Shown here: one piece after another, positions 42,384 to 50,602 of the stretch | Numbering within the stretch: position 1 is the first letter of the stretch | How the letters are laid out: every line of letters starts with the position of its first letter | Assembly (NCBI GenBank): GCA_023417065.1 | Contig: JAEZGH010000057.1 | Location: 1-64,000, forward strand | DNA length: 64,000 nt | Reading direction: 5' to 3' | Origin: Bacteroidota bacterium | GTDB lineage: Bacteria; Bacteroidota; Bacteroidia; Cytophagales; Cyclobacteriaceae | The notes under the pieces: generated by a model | What the model saw: only the letters and a program-made list of their open reading frames with translations | Database searches by the model: none | What the model was told of the DNA's origin: nothing | Translations under genes and position numbers: made by a program

Positions 42384-42830
42384 TCAGGACTTCAACACCA
42401 CTTCCTCAAAATCCTCCGACCTGGGTATCTGGCTGAAGGCATCGATGACAAACTGCGGAGGAGCGGTAAGCTTGCGTTTTTCAATATCAATCCAGGCGCC
42501 TTCAACGGTAAGGGTAGCCGCCAATGTGTTTCCGGCCTTTATAAGCTTGTGCCGAAAGCCCCAGCGCGCATAGTCAGCCGAAGCCTTAATCACCTCCGCG
42601 GTGATAGCAAGCTCATCACCAAAAAGTATCTCGCGACGGAACACCGCCTCCTCTCGGAAAAGTATGGGTCCCACCAGCTGTTCCTGGAGCGTTTCAAGCG
42701 ATAAGCCGATTTGCGTGAAGAGCGCCATGCGGCAGAACGCGCCATAATCATAATACACCGAATGGCGCAGGTGACGGTTGGCATCTATGTCAGACCAGCG
42801 AATCTGGAGCGGAAGCGTAAATTCAGTCAT
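42384..42830 (-). CDS. 4HBT-type acyl-CoA thioesterase
   Basis: 148 aa from ATG 42830. Hot-dog fold with RWSDIDANRHLRHSVYYDYGAF, where Asp and the Asn/His pair are the catalytic type of 4-hydroxybenzoyl-CoA thioesterases, and RREILFGDELAITAEVIKA as the central strands. It hydrolyses acyl-CoA thioesters; the acyl group is unknown. It follows the homogentisate dioxygenase gene by 25 bp on the same strand and may be co-transcribed with it. Confidence 0.88.
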   Translation of the reverse strand: MTEFTLPLQIRWSDIDANRHLRHSVYYDYGAFCRMALFTQIGLSLETLQEQLVGPILFREEAVFRREILFGDELAITAEVIKASADYARWGFRHKLIKAGNTLAATLTVEGAWIDIEKRKLTAPPQFVIDAFSQIPRSEDFEEVVLKS

Positions 42831-42855
42831 AAAGTTTCAGATCGTCTTTGTTATA

Positions 42856-44052
42856 TCACGGAGTGTTCACCTCATTGAACGCAGTCCCGCCTTCTTTTTC
42901 AGTCCAGCTCATAGGATACTTCTCATCTAAAAACGCCATGGCATCTTCCGTGATGTACAGGGGCCGGAATGTATCGATCATGACGGCGAGTTCGTGTGTT
43001 TCCTTTGCGCCGATGCTCTTCTCGACTGTTCCGGGGTGAGGTCCATGAGGTAGCCCACCCGGGTGAAGCGTAAACGATCCGCGTGAAATTCCCTTCCGGC
43101 TCATGAAGTTACCTTCGGCGTAGTAAAGCACTTCGTCGCTGTCGATGTTACTATGATTGTATGGTGCCGGAATTGCCTGCGGGTGATAGTCGAACAGTCG
43201 CGGGACAAACGAACAAATCACGAAGTTATGTGCCTGGAACGTTTGATGTACCGGAGGCGGCTGATGAATACGTCCCGTGATGGGTTCGAAGTCGTGAATG
43301 GAAAACGCATACGGCCAGAGGAACCCATCCCATCCTATCAGGTCCAGCGGACTGTGTTCATACACGTATTGATGCAGGTATCCCTGCTTTTTAATCTTCA
43401 GCAGATAGTCTCCTGATTCCGTTTCCGTCACCAACTCCGACGGTGGACGAATATCGCGTTCACAGTAGGGCGAATGCTCCAGCAACTGGCCTAACTGATT
43501 TCGGTACCGCTTAACCGTCTCCACCGGAGACGCCGACTCGATGATCAGCAAACGCAATGGACCTTCGTCAAACTCAAGCTTATAAATGACAGTCCTGGGT
43601 ATTACTACATAGTCACCCTGGCGGATCTCAAGTTTTCCAAAAGGCGTTATCAGCACACCACTTCCGTCGTGGACATAAATCACTTCGTCACCTTCCGCGT
43701 TCTTGTAGAAGTAATCCATCTTTCTTTGTGATGGAGAACAGATGGCAATAGAGCAGTCGTTGTTTGTGAGAAGCACCTTGCGCGCATCGAGGAAATCATC
43801 TCCTGTCGTTGTGACGCCGGAAGTATTCAGATGCGTCTGGCGCAGCGCATATTCAGCCACGCGCTTCACCGTGTAGGGCACAGGTTGAAGAATCTCCTTT
43901 ACGCGTGTCGGCGCATAAATATGGTACAACGTTGAATAGATTCCCGAGAAACCTTCGGAGCTTACAACTTCCTCTTTATAAAGGCTGCCATCCGGTTGAC
44001 GAAACTGGATATGACGCTTAGGCGGTATGTTTCCTAGCCGGTAATAGAACAT
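42856..44052 (-). CDS. hmgA: Homogentisate 1,2-dioxygenase
   Basis: 398 aa from ATG 44052. Two cupin-like halves occur. The Fe(II)-site region has PPPVHQTFQAHNFVICSFVP, the acidic ligand region DSDEVLYYAEGNFMSRKG and the closing HPGGLPHGPHPG with metal-ligand histidines. It opens the homogentisate ring in tyrosine and phenylalanine breakdown. The usual partners (fumarylacetoacetase, HPPD) are not in the window. A terminator separates it from the S41 protease gene upstream. Confidence 0.93.
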   Translation of the reverse strand: MFYYRLGNIPPKRHIQFRQPDGSLYKEEVVSSEGFSGIYSTLYHIYAPTRVKEILQPVPYTVKRVAEYALRQTHLNTSGVTTTGDDFLDARKVLLTNNDCSIAICSPSQRKMDYFYKNAEGDEVIYVHDGSGVLITPFGKLEIRQGDYVVIPRTVIYKLEFDEGPLRLLIIESASPVETVKRYRNQLGQLLEHSPYCERDIRPPSELVTETESGDYLLKIKKQGYLHQYVYEHSPLDLIGWDGFLWPYAFSIHDFEPITGRIHQPPPVHQTFQAHNFVICSFVPRLFDYHPQAIPAPYNHSNIDSDEVLYYAEGNFMSRKGISRGSFTLHPGGLPHGPHPGTVEKSIGAKETHELAVMIDTFRPLYITEDAMAFLDEKYPMSWTEKEGGTAFNEVNTP

Positions 44053-44106
44053 AGGTTTGAGTTATTCTAATCAAAAATACAAAAACCGACTTCAATCCCA
44101 ATTCAA

Positions 44107-44132
44107 CAAAAAACCCCGGTTGCCCGGGGTTT
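44107..44132 (-). terminator. Rho-independent terminator after S41 protease gene
   Basis: AAACCCCGG (44111-44119) pairs with CCGGGGTTT (44124-44132), and the minus strand runs into TTTT. It lies just after the protease stop at 44137. Confidence 0.85.
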
Positions 44133-44136
44133 TGCA

Positions 44137-45756
44137 TTATATCTTGCCGCGTTCCAGCTGCGGAATTTTGTCAAACAGCTTTATCGCCTTCATATAAACC
44201 TCATTGGTTTGGTTGAACACGGGATAGAATCCTTCGTTCCCCCACAGCTTCCGCGCGATCTGTGCTTTCACGTGTGTCTGGAACAGTTTCTTGCGCCTGC
44301 GAAGGTCATTGTAATCGGGCTTCACTTTATTGCGCTGACCAATCTTTACCAGCCCGTTGATCATATCGTCGGTAACCACGAAGTGTTCAAAGAAGTGATC
44401 GAATCCCTTTTCAAGCAGTTCGTCGCGATGGTCTTCAGCATACTGGAACGTATATTCCTGAATCGACGTCGACGTATAAAGTTCGTTGAGGTAGTGACTG
44501 TTCAGCGTTGTGTCCAACGGTACGAAATAATCGGGCATGATGCCTCCTCCGCCGTATACAGACCTTCCGTTGAGCGTCAGATATTTCAACGTGTCGTTAA
44601 GTTTAATGCTGTCGGCGTGGAAGAATTCGCCGTGGTTGTATCGGCTGATGATATCCATGGCGTACTCGTCTTCGTCCACATAAGGCTTCTGGATGGATCG
44701 TCCGCTGGGCGTATAGTAGCGGCTGATGGTAAGGCGAAGTTCTGATCCGTCGCTTAGATCGAACGGTGACTGGACGAGTCCCTTACCGAAACTTCGACGA
44801 CCCACGATGAGGGCCCGGTCATTGTCTTGCAGTGCACCTGCCAGGATTTCGCTCGCGGAGGCGCTGCCTTCGTTCACGAGGACAATCAGGTCGCCTTTCT
44901 CAAACTGACCGCGACTGGTGGCCATCGCCTCGGCGTTGTACTTCCGCTCTTTGCCTTTCTGGGAAACGATACGCTTGCCACTGCCGAGAAATTCATCGGC
45001 CATTTCGATGGCCATGTTCATGTATCCACCCGGGTTTCCCTGAAGGTCGAGGATGAGTTTCTCCATGCCCTTTTCCTTCAGCTTTTTCAACCCTTTCTGA
45101 AACTCCTCATAGGTCGTTGCGGAGAAGCGGTTTACTTTGATATAGCCGATATCCGGCGTAACCATGTAAGCCACGTCAACGGAGTAATTGGGAATTTTGT
45201 CGCGGGTGATGGTGTATTCGAGTTCCTGATTCCGACGGAGCAGGGTGACTTTTACCTGTGTTCCCTTGGGGCCCTTCAGCGCTTTCATGACGTCCATGGT
45301 GGTGACTGACACGCCTGCCAGTGACTTCCCGTCGACGCTAACGATTTTGTCTCCTGACTGAATACCAAGCGCTTCCGAGGGTCCGCCGCTAAGGGCAGAA
45401 ACCACGACGACGGTATCGTTGAAGATGTTGAATTCAACGCCGATCCCGTCGAAGTTGCCACGGAGGTCTTCGTTGGCTGCAATACGGTCGCTCGCAGGAA
45501 TGTAGGCCGAGTGCGGGTCCAGCTTCTGGAGCATGTGCTGGATCGCATCGTCGACTAGTTTTGATGTGCTAATGGTGTCGACGTACTCATCCTTGATCTG
45601 GGTAAGCACCTCGCGGAACTTCTGTACATCCTGATTCACCTCGCTGCTGCTGTTCCGCTTGGAGAAATTTGTGCCGATAAAAACGCCGGCGGCTATCCCC
45701 AGGCACAGCACCAGGGGCAATTTTATCTGATACCCCGAATTCGGATTCTCACTCAT
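44137..45756 (-). CDS. S41 family C-terminal processing peptidase
   Basis: 539 aa from ATG 45756. An N-terminal membrane anchor (LPLVLCLGIAAGVFIGTNF), the S41 N-domain (YVDTISTSKLVDDAIQHMLQ with LDPHSAYIP), a PDZ domain (residues ~95-175; GGPSEALGIQSGDKIVSVDG), then the protease core with GYIKVNRFSATTYEEF, LDLQGNPGGYMNMAIEMADE, nucleophile Ser in NEGSASASEILAGAL and Lys in GRRSFGKGLVQ. It cleaves C-termini of periplasmic proteins. A C-terminal ~130-residue extension is normal for Bacteroidota CtpA-like enzymes. Confidence 0.94.
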   Translation of the reverse strand: MSENPNSGYQIKLPLVLCLGIAAGVFIGTNFSKRNSSSEVNQDVQKFREVLTQIKDEYVDTISTSKLVDDAIQHMLQKLDPHSAYIPASDRIAANEDLRGNFDGIGVEFNIFNDTVVVVSALSGGPSEALGIQSGDKIVSVDGKSLAGVSVTTMDVMKALKGPKGTQVKVTLLRRNQELEYTITRDKIPNYSVDVAYMVTPDIGYIKVNRFSATTYEEFQKGLKKLKEKGMEKLILDLQGNPGGYMNMAIEMADEFLGSGKRIVSQKGKERKYNAEAMATSRGQFEKGDLIVLVNEGSASASEILAGALQDNDRALIVGRRSFGKGLVQSPFDLSDGSELRLTISRYYTPSGRSIQKPYVDEDEYAMDIISRYNHGEFFHADSIKLNDTLKYLTLNGRSVYGGGGIMPDYFVPLDTTLNSHYLNELYTSTSIQEYTFQYAEDHRDELLEKGFDHFFEHFVVTDDMINGLVKIGQRNKVKPDYNDLRRRKKLFQTHVKAQIARKLWGNEGFYPVFNQTNEVYMKAIKLFDKIPQLERGKI

Positions 45757-45957
45757 TCTGATCCTCTATTTGTTAAATCCTGTAACGAATTGCGAAAATA
45801 ATTGTTAGACAGCCCATTCACCAACGTTGTCCGGATTGTTTTCAATCCTGGCTATTTTGCTCCTATTAACAAAAGTCGTGGCAAAAGATTTTCAGATAGT
45901 TTGTAAAAATCTTTTTTCCACAACCCACGCATAATTTCATTTATATTTACCAGAATA

Positions 45958-46713
45958 ATGGGGAAGATTGCACTAAAAGATACGCCGATTGCCGAGCTGG
46001 TTAACCAGAACTACGTGCACGCGTACGTGCTTTTTTACTTTGGAATCCGCTTTTACGAATACTCGGAACTGACCCTGGACCAGGTTTGCAAACGCCGAAA
46101 CCTCAAGACTGAACAGGTCGTACGCGAACTGGAGTCGCCAACTTACCTGCGGGAAGCAGAACTGCCACTGGTCTCCTATCCGATCGACCTCATCATCGAA
46201 TACCTCAAGCATTCGCATTTCCTTTTCATCAAGCATAAGTTGCCGTACATCGCGCGACTGGTCGAAAGCTTCAAGGCTAACCACGACGACTTCCTCACCA
46301 TAGAACGCGATCTCAAAATTGTGTTTCCTCTGTTTGTTGAGGATTTCATCCAGCACATCTATGAAGAGGAAGACACGCTGTTTAGCTTCATCCTTTCGCT
46401 GGATCGCGCTTCCAAAGGCAAGTACGTCCCTACTCGTTTATATTGGATGATGGAGAAAAATGCCATGCAGCGTTTCGCGATGGACCACGAAGCCCATGAC
46501 GACGAAATGAACGGCATCCGCAAGATTACACGCGACTACTTCCTGCCTCCGAATTGTCCACTGCATATCAAAGTACTCTACAGTGAGTTGAAGGCTTTTG
46601 AACAAAGTCTTATTACACACGCCAGAATTGAAAATGAGATCCTTTTCCCCAAGGCGATGGCGCTTGAGCATCAGGTGAAGAAGATGCTGGAGGAGAAGGT
46701 GAAGTGGAATTGA
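45958..46713 (+). CDS. Hemerythrin-domain protein (RIC/YtfE-like)
   Basis: 251 aa from ATG 45958. Residues ~80-240 form a four-helix hemerythrin-like bundle with di-iron ligands in LKHSHFLFIKHKLPYIARL, HIYEEEDTLF, DHEAHDDEMNGIR and ITHARIENEILFPKAMALE. The N-terminal ~75 residues resemble the ScdA_N/DUF542 region in position but have no paired cysteines. RIC-type proteins repair iron-sulfur centres or respond to nitric oxide. It is divergent from the S41 gene across 200 bp; the repair role is an inference. Confidence 0.82.
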   Translation: MGKIALKDTPIAELVNQNYVHAYVLFYFGIRFYEYSELTLDQVCKRRNLKTEQVVRELESPTYLREAELPLVSYPIDLIIEYLKHSHFLFIKHKLPYIARLVESFKANHDDFLTIERDLKIVFPLFVEDFIQHIYEEEDTLFSFILSLDRASKGKYVPTRLYWMMEKNAMQRFAMDHEAHDDEMNGIRKITRDYFLPPNCPLHIKVLYSELKAFEQSLITHARIENEILFPKAMALEHQVKKMLEEKVKWN

Positions 46714-46835
46714 GCGGAAAACAAAAATATTCCTAATTTCTGATTTCTGGTTCCTGGGCGCGCTCTCTGACGAAAAGCCTGTGCTACCAAAACTTAACAG
46801 GTGAACCATTCCTGTAAAACCAACCACATAACAAA

Positions 46836-46893
46836 CCTTATCAACCTTAGAAGCCAGTCCGGAAAAATAAAACCCAACCTTATCCACCTTATC
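46836..46893 (-). repeat. Dispersed repeat R3, copy 2 (inverted)
   Basis: The minus strand reads GATAAGGTGGATAAGGTTGG, a middle GGGTTTTATTTTTCC, then CTAAGGTTGATAAGG, the same block order as copy 1 at 1241-1310. Confidence 0.55.
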
Positions 46894-47017
46894 AATCGCA
46901 GGGTATCCGAAGAACGTTGGAACAGAATCGGTCGACGCCGCGCATATTAAGGGTCTGTGAAGCCAGACTTACCCTGCCGACAGCCCTGCCTCAAATCTGA
47001 AGATGCCGCGCAGTGAC

Positions 47018-47078
47018 TATAAGATTTATAAGGTTGAGGGGAATTTGTGGTTCCTATGCTACTAAGGTTGATAAGGTT
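47018..47078 (+). repeat. Dispersed repeat R3, copy 3
   Basis: TATAAGATTTATAAGGTTGA, then GGGGAATTTGTGGTTCCT, then CTACTAAGGTTGATAAGG. It is closest to copy 1 and lies 125 bp from the inverted copy 2. Confidence 0.6.
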
Positions 47079-47516
47079 GCCGGCTCACCCCGATACCGTC
47101 ATCTGACCGTGCACTGTAAAAGTTTCAAGGTTCAGAAGTTTCAGGGTTATAGGAGTGCCCACGCCTGGTTGAGCTAATCGGCAACGGACAACAGGCAGGC
47201 AACCGGCAACAGGTACTGTTTGGACGGGTAACTGTTGGCTTTTGTCCACTCTTTGTCCAGTCTTCCGATTAGATTTCTGTTTCTGATTCCAGATTTCTGA
47301 TCGGGCTTCCGATTGATGTAGTGGTCGGTGCTGCCAGGGAGAAAAAGAGTCAAAAGTTCAAATTAAGCTGCACGAAGCTCCTAAACTTCCCGATTCCTCC
47401 GGGCTTTGTCCATTCCTGACCCCTGTTTCAGATTGGGTTACGATTCCCACTCCGGTAGCGTCATCCTGACCTACACCCCGTGCTGAATGATCGCTAAAGG
47501 AGGAAGGGACCTTGCT

Positions 47517-47571
47517 CCCGTATCCGTCCCGTATCTGTCCCGTATCCGCCCTGTATTCGTCCCGTCTTTAA
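47517..47571 (+). repeat. Tandem 11-bp repeat, ~4.5 units
   Basis: Units CCCGTATCCGT, CCCGTATCTGT, CCCGTATCCGC, CCTGTATTCGT and a partial CCCGTCTTT run without spacers. The last unit pairs with the downstream GATACGGG to make a small hairpin. Non-coding. Confidence 0.75.
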
Positions 47572-47746
47572 AAGATACGGGAGGCCTCCAGGCCAGGTGC
47601 AAATCAGACTCCTGCCGGGCCTGCTTTAGCCCAAAAGATACCTGACCTCCAGATACCCCGTCATTGCAATTTGTCCAGGGGAAGTCTTTCGGAAAGAAAT
47701 GAGCCAGAAACGGAAGCTGAAGCGTTAGCCAGGAGCGGCTTGGGGA

Positions 47747-48199
47747 TCAAATCCCATTCACGATCTCATCGGTAACGAACAGTGTCGAGCCGACAAGTTC
47801 AGTATGGTAGCGGCGAAGTTCGCGGCGCGCAGGACCGTACAGTGGAACACCATCCCGGCTGAATACAGACCCGCAGCAAGAATCGGACATCTGAATTCCG
47901 GTGGGGTCAACCTCGACGGTTGCGCAAGCTTCGTTGGGAGAAAACGTACAATTGCGCTCAAAAGCATAGATGGTTTGCGCGTCCTTCCGGTAGAGAATCA
48001 AACCCTTTACACCGCCATCGATGTATTTAAATCCGCCAACGGACTGGAGCACGAAGTAATCAGGCAGTGATGTATTGATAACAATGTCGTCGAAGGGAAT
48101 ATAGGGAACCTCATCGTCGTCCTCCGGCTTGCAGGACGAGAATGCAAGCAGAAGCATGATGCAAGCAAGTCCGGCGTTATTTCTGAGCAGTGTAATCAT
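47747..48199 (-). CDS. Rieske-like lipoprotein lacking the histidine ligands
   Basis: 150 aa from ATG 48199. A signal ending in LLLAFSSC (lipobox) followed by acidic KPEDDDE indicates a lipoprotein. The mature domain has ILYRKDAQTIYAFERNC, then ACATVEV, then SDSCCGSVFSRDGVPLYGPA and LRRYHTELVGSTLFV. The last part mirrors the second half of a Rieske domain (C-x2-H-G-S-x-F with a GPA turn). The Rieske C-x-H and C-x2-H pairs are not present: Cys residues remain but the histidines do not. The start overlaps the dehydrogenase gene upstream by 23 bp. Function unknown. Confidence 0.65.
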   Translation of the reverse strand: MITLLRNNAGLACIMLLLAFSSCKPEDDDEVPYIPFDDIVINTSLPDYFVLQSVGGFKYIDGGVKGLILYRKDAQTIYAFERNCTFSPNEACATVEVDPTGIQMSDSCCGSVFSRDGVPLYGPARRELRRYHTELVGSTLFVTDEIVNGI

Positions 48200-49040
48200 A
48201 GAAACCTTTTCCTGTTTTGCGGCCAAGTTCGCCGGCGTCTACCTTTTGTTGCTGGATGCGACTCGGACGGAACTTCGGCTCATCATATAACGCACGGTAT
48301 ATCGACTGCGTAACAGCGAAGTTTGTGTCGATGCCGATAAGATCCATCAACTCAAATGGCCCCATGCGGAATCCTGCACCGCGCATAAGTTTGTCGATCG
48401 CGGCAAAGTCGGCGATACCTTCTTCGGCGATCTTCAGCGCCTCAACGTAATACAGACGTGCAACGCGATTAACGATAAACCCCGGGGAATCTTTAACAAG
48501 TACAGCCTGCTTACCGAGCGATTCACAAAATCCGCGAAGCTTGCCAACGATGGCGCTATCCGTTAATGGACCTTCGACAATCTCTACGAGTTTCATAACG
48601 TAAGCAGGATTGAAAAAGTGTAAGCCCGCAAAACGACGGGGGTGACGGAGCGCCTTTCCGATACGCGTTATTGAAAGCGACGACGTGTTGCTTACCAGGA
48701 TAGCGTCTTCTGAATTGTTGGCTTCCAGTTCGCGGAACAGATTCTGCTTTACGGCAAGATCTTCCACTACCGCCTCGATGATCAGGTCAGCCTTTACGTG
48801 TTGAATTTCGCTCGGAAAAGAAATCCGCGACAACGCAGAAGCTGTATCCTTCGCGGAGAGCTTTCCCTTGTCGGCAAGCCGCGACAGATCGCTGTTTATG
48901 CGTTGCGCAGCCTGCCGCAGTATATCAGGGTTGATGTCGAACAGGATGACGTCAAATCCCGACACGGCGCAGATCTCGGCGATGCCCTGACCCATGGTTC
49001 CGGCACCGACTATCGCGACCGTCGAGATTCCCGCAGCCAT
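48177..49040 (-). CDS. 3-hydroxyacyl-CoA (3-hydroxybutyryl-CoA) dehydrogenase
   Basis: 287 aa from ATG 49040, overlapping the pheS stop by 1 bp (TGATG). NAD-binding VAIVGAGTMGQGIAEICAVS, acidic strand end ILFDIN, catalytic His in GLHFFNPAYVMKLVEIVEGP, and the C-terminal dimerisation domain GFIVNRVARLYYVEALKIAE with DFAAIDKLMRGAGFRMGPFE. It oxidises or reduces 3-hydroxyacyl-CoA in fatty-acid or butanoate metabolism. It is probably translated from the pheS mRNA. Confidence 0.93.
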   Translation of the reverse strand: MAAGISTVAIVGAGTMGQGIAEICAVSGFDVILFDINPDILRQAAQRINSDLSRLADKGKLSAKDTASALSRISFPSEIQHVKADLIIEAVVEDLAVKQNLFRELEANNSEDAILVSNTSSLSITRIGKALRHPRRFAGLHFFNPAYVMKLVEIVEGPLTDSAIVGKLRGFCESLGKQAVLVKDSPGFIVNRVARLYYVEALKIAEEGIADFAAIDKLMRGAGFRMGPFELMDLIGIDTNFAVTQSIYRALYDEPKFRPSRIQQQKVDAGELGRKTGKGFYDYTAQK

Positions 49041-50080
49041 CACAGGACAGCCTGGAATTGTTTGAGGAAACGAATATCGTTTTCAGAGAAGAGCCGGAGG
49101 TCGTTGATCTGATAACGCAGCATGGTCACGCGTTCGATACCCATTCCGAATGCGAAGCCTGTAAACTCTTCGGGATCAATACCACAGTTCCGGAGTACGT
49201 TAGGATGCACCATCCCTGAACCTGCTATCTCCACCCATCCGGAATGCTTGCATACGTTGCAGCCTTTGCCTTTACAAATAAGACAAGAGATATCGATTTC
49301 AGCACTTGGTTCTGTGAACGGGAAGAACGACGGACGAAACCGGATCTTGATGTCCTTGCCGTACATCTCCTTCGCGAAGTGGTAGATCGTTTGTTTCAGA
49401 TCTGCGAAGCCAACGTTGCGGTCTACATACAAACCTTCGACCTGATGGAAGAAGCAGTGCGCGCGCGCAGAGACGGCTTCATTGCGATAAACCCTTCCGG
49501 GCATGATGGCGCGGATCGGAGGCTTCTGCTCCTGCATCAGGCGGATCTGAACTCCGGAGGTATGCGTGCGCAGCAGCATGTCGTTCTCGGCGCCTTCACT
49601 CTTTTTTTCGATAAAGAAGGTATCCTGCATCTCGCGCGCAGGGTGGTTTTCAGGGAAGTTGAGCGCGGAGAAGTTATGCCAGTCGTCTTCGATCTCCGGA
49701 CCGTCAGCTACGTTGAAGCCGAGGCGTTCGAAAATTTCGATGATGCGATACTTGGTCAGCGACAGCGGGTGGAGGTTCCCAATGGCTGACGGAACCGGTG
49801 GGAGGGTCAGATCAATATCAGACTTTGCTGACGCGTTGGCTTCGGCCGACTCATTCAGCTGCGCCAGTTTCGCCTCTGCGGTCTGTTTGAGTTCATTAAG
49901 AATTTTCCCGACGATCTTTTTCTGGTCGGGTGCCAGCGTTTTGAGCGCGTCGAACAACTCGCCTACCGCGCCTTTTTTGCTAACGTATTTCAGCCGGAAG
50001 TTTTCAACCTCCTGTTTGCCTTTGGCAGTATAGTCTTTTACCTCGTCCAGCAGCTGCCGGATTTTCAATTCCAGTTCCAT
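49040..50080 (-). CDS. pheS: Phenylalanine-tRNA ligase alpha subunit
   Basis: 346 aa from ATG 50080. N-terminal coiled coil (residues 1-100), class II core with GPEIEDDWHNFSALNFPENH, MLLRTHTSGVQIRLM, GRVYRNEAVSARAHCFFHQV, motif 3 in GFAFGMGIERVTMLRYQIND. A CLICKGKGCNVCKHSGW insertion gives a four-Cys cluster, as in several bacterial PheS proteins. It charges tRNA-Phe together with PheT, which is not in the window. A -7 box ends 6 nt before the ATG. Confidence 0.96.
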   Translation of the reverse strand: MELELKIRQLLDEVKDYTAKGKQEVENFRLKYVSKKGAVGELFDALKTLAPDQKKIVGKILNELKQTAEAKLAQLNESAEANASAKSDIDLTLPPVPSAIGNLHPLSLTKYRIIEIFERLGFNVADGPEIEDDWHNFSALNFPENHPAREMQDTFFIEKKSEGAENDMLLRTHTSGVQIRLMQEQKPPIRAIMPGRVYRNEAVSARAHCFFHQVEGLYVDRNVGFADLKQTIYHFAKEMYGKDIKIRFRPSFFPFTEPSAEIDISCLICKGKGCNVCKHSGWVEIAGSGMVHPNVLRNCGIDPEEFTGFAFGMGIERVTMLRYQINDLRLFSENDIRFLKQFQAVL

Positions 50081-50086
50081 AGGGGG

Positions 50087-50094
50087 CAAAAATA
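50087..50094 (-). promoter_or_regulatory. -7 box immediately before pheS
   Basis: On the minus strand TATTTTTG fits TAnnTTTG and ends 6 nt before the ATG, suggesting a leaderless transcript. Confidence 0.5.
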
Positions 50095-50253
50095 CAAAAC
50101 TGGTGATTATGGAATATCATCCGTGAGGTACAATGGCACCCATTGTTGTGCAAACCTCCCGGCTTTCCGGACCAGATGGCGACGGTACAGTCACCTCGTA
50201 TGATTTCATGAGGATCGTTTGCACTCAGCAGGCTGCCGGGCCGAACTCTAATG

Positions 50254-50302
50254 TGTACAGCATTTTTCCGCAAGCTTGCTGAACTTGTACAGCATTTTTC
50301 CG
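50254..50302 (+). promoter_or_regulatory. Direct-repeat operator upstream of tacAT
   Basis: TGTACAGCATTTTTCCG occurs at 50254-50270 and again, identical, at 50286-50302, a period of 32 bp or about three helical turns. It ends 21 bp before the antitoxin ATG. Ribbon-helix-helix antitoxins such as TacA/DUF1778 bind repeated sites in their own promoters. Confidence 0.6.
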
Positions 50303-50323
50303 TTATTTGTAAAAAGTATATTT

Positions 50324-50602
50324 ATGACAAAGGAACAATCGAGGCTCGATTTGCGGATTTCACGGAAGCAAAAGGACTATTTCGAGAAGGTGCTTGAAAT
50401 CGGCGGCTTTCGATCCCTTACCGATTTTCTGATCACTGCAGCCTCCGAGAAAGCCGATGCCATTATGGAGAAGCATAACAACTGGCTTTCGTCAGAAAAC
50501 GATAAGAAGACATTCTTTGATGCGCTCTTAAATCCTCCTGCACCCAGCGATAAACTTAAGCAGGCGATGAAGAAGCATACCCAGTTCAAACCGAAAAGAT
50601 AA
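50324..50602 (+). CDS. TacA/DUF1778-type ribbon-helix-helix antitoxin
   Basis: 92 aa from ATG 50324. Residues ~6-50 form the RHH DNA-binding segment (SRLDLRISRKQKDYFEKVLE, FRSLTDFLITAASEKADAIM), followed by a C-terminal toxin-binding tail with NPPAPSDKLKQAMKKHTQ. The F-x-x-A-L-x-N-P-P-x-P-x-x-x-L text is the usual neutralising region of this family. Its stop abuts the toxin start (TAAATG). It represses the operon, probably through the 17-bp direct repeats upstream. Confidence 0.9.
   Translation: MTKEQSRLDLRISRKQKDYFEKVLEIGGFRSLTDFLITAASEKADAIMEKHNNWLSSENDKKTFFDALLNPPAPSDKLKQAMKKHTQFKPKR

Larger units (their letters stand above)
46714..47746. other. About 1 kb repeat-rich non-coding region
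   Basis: No ORF with protein-like content. It holds two copies of repeat R3 in opposite orientation (46836-46893 and 47018-47078), an 11-bp tandem repeat (47517-47571) and several low-complexity CTGATTTCTGATT-like runs. It looks like decayed accessory DNA similar in content to 875-1640. Confidence 0.6.

Noticed and set aside
47517..47571. Possible CRISPR array
   Set aside because: Units are 11 bp with no spacers and there are no cas genes in the window.
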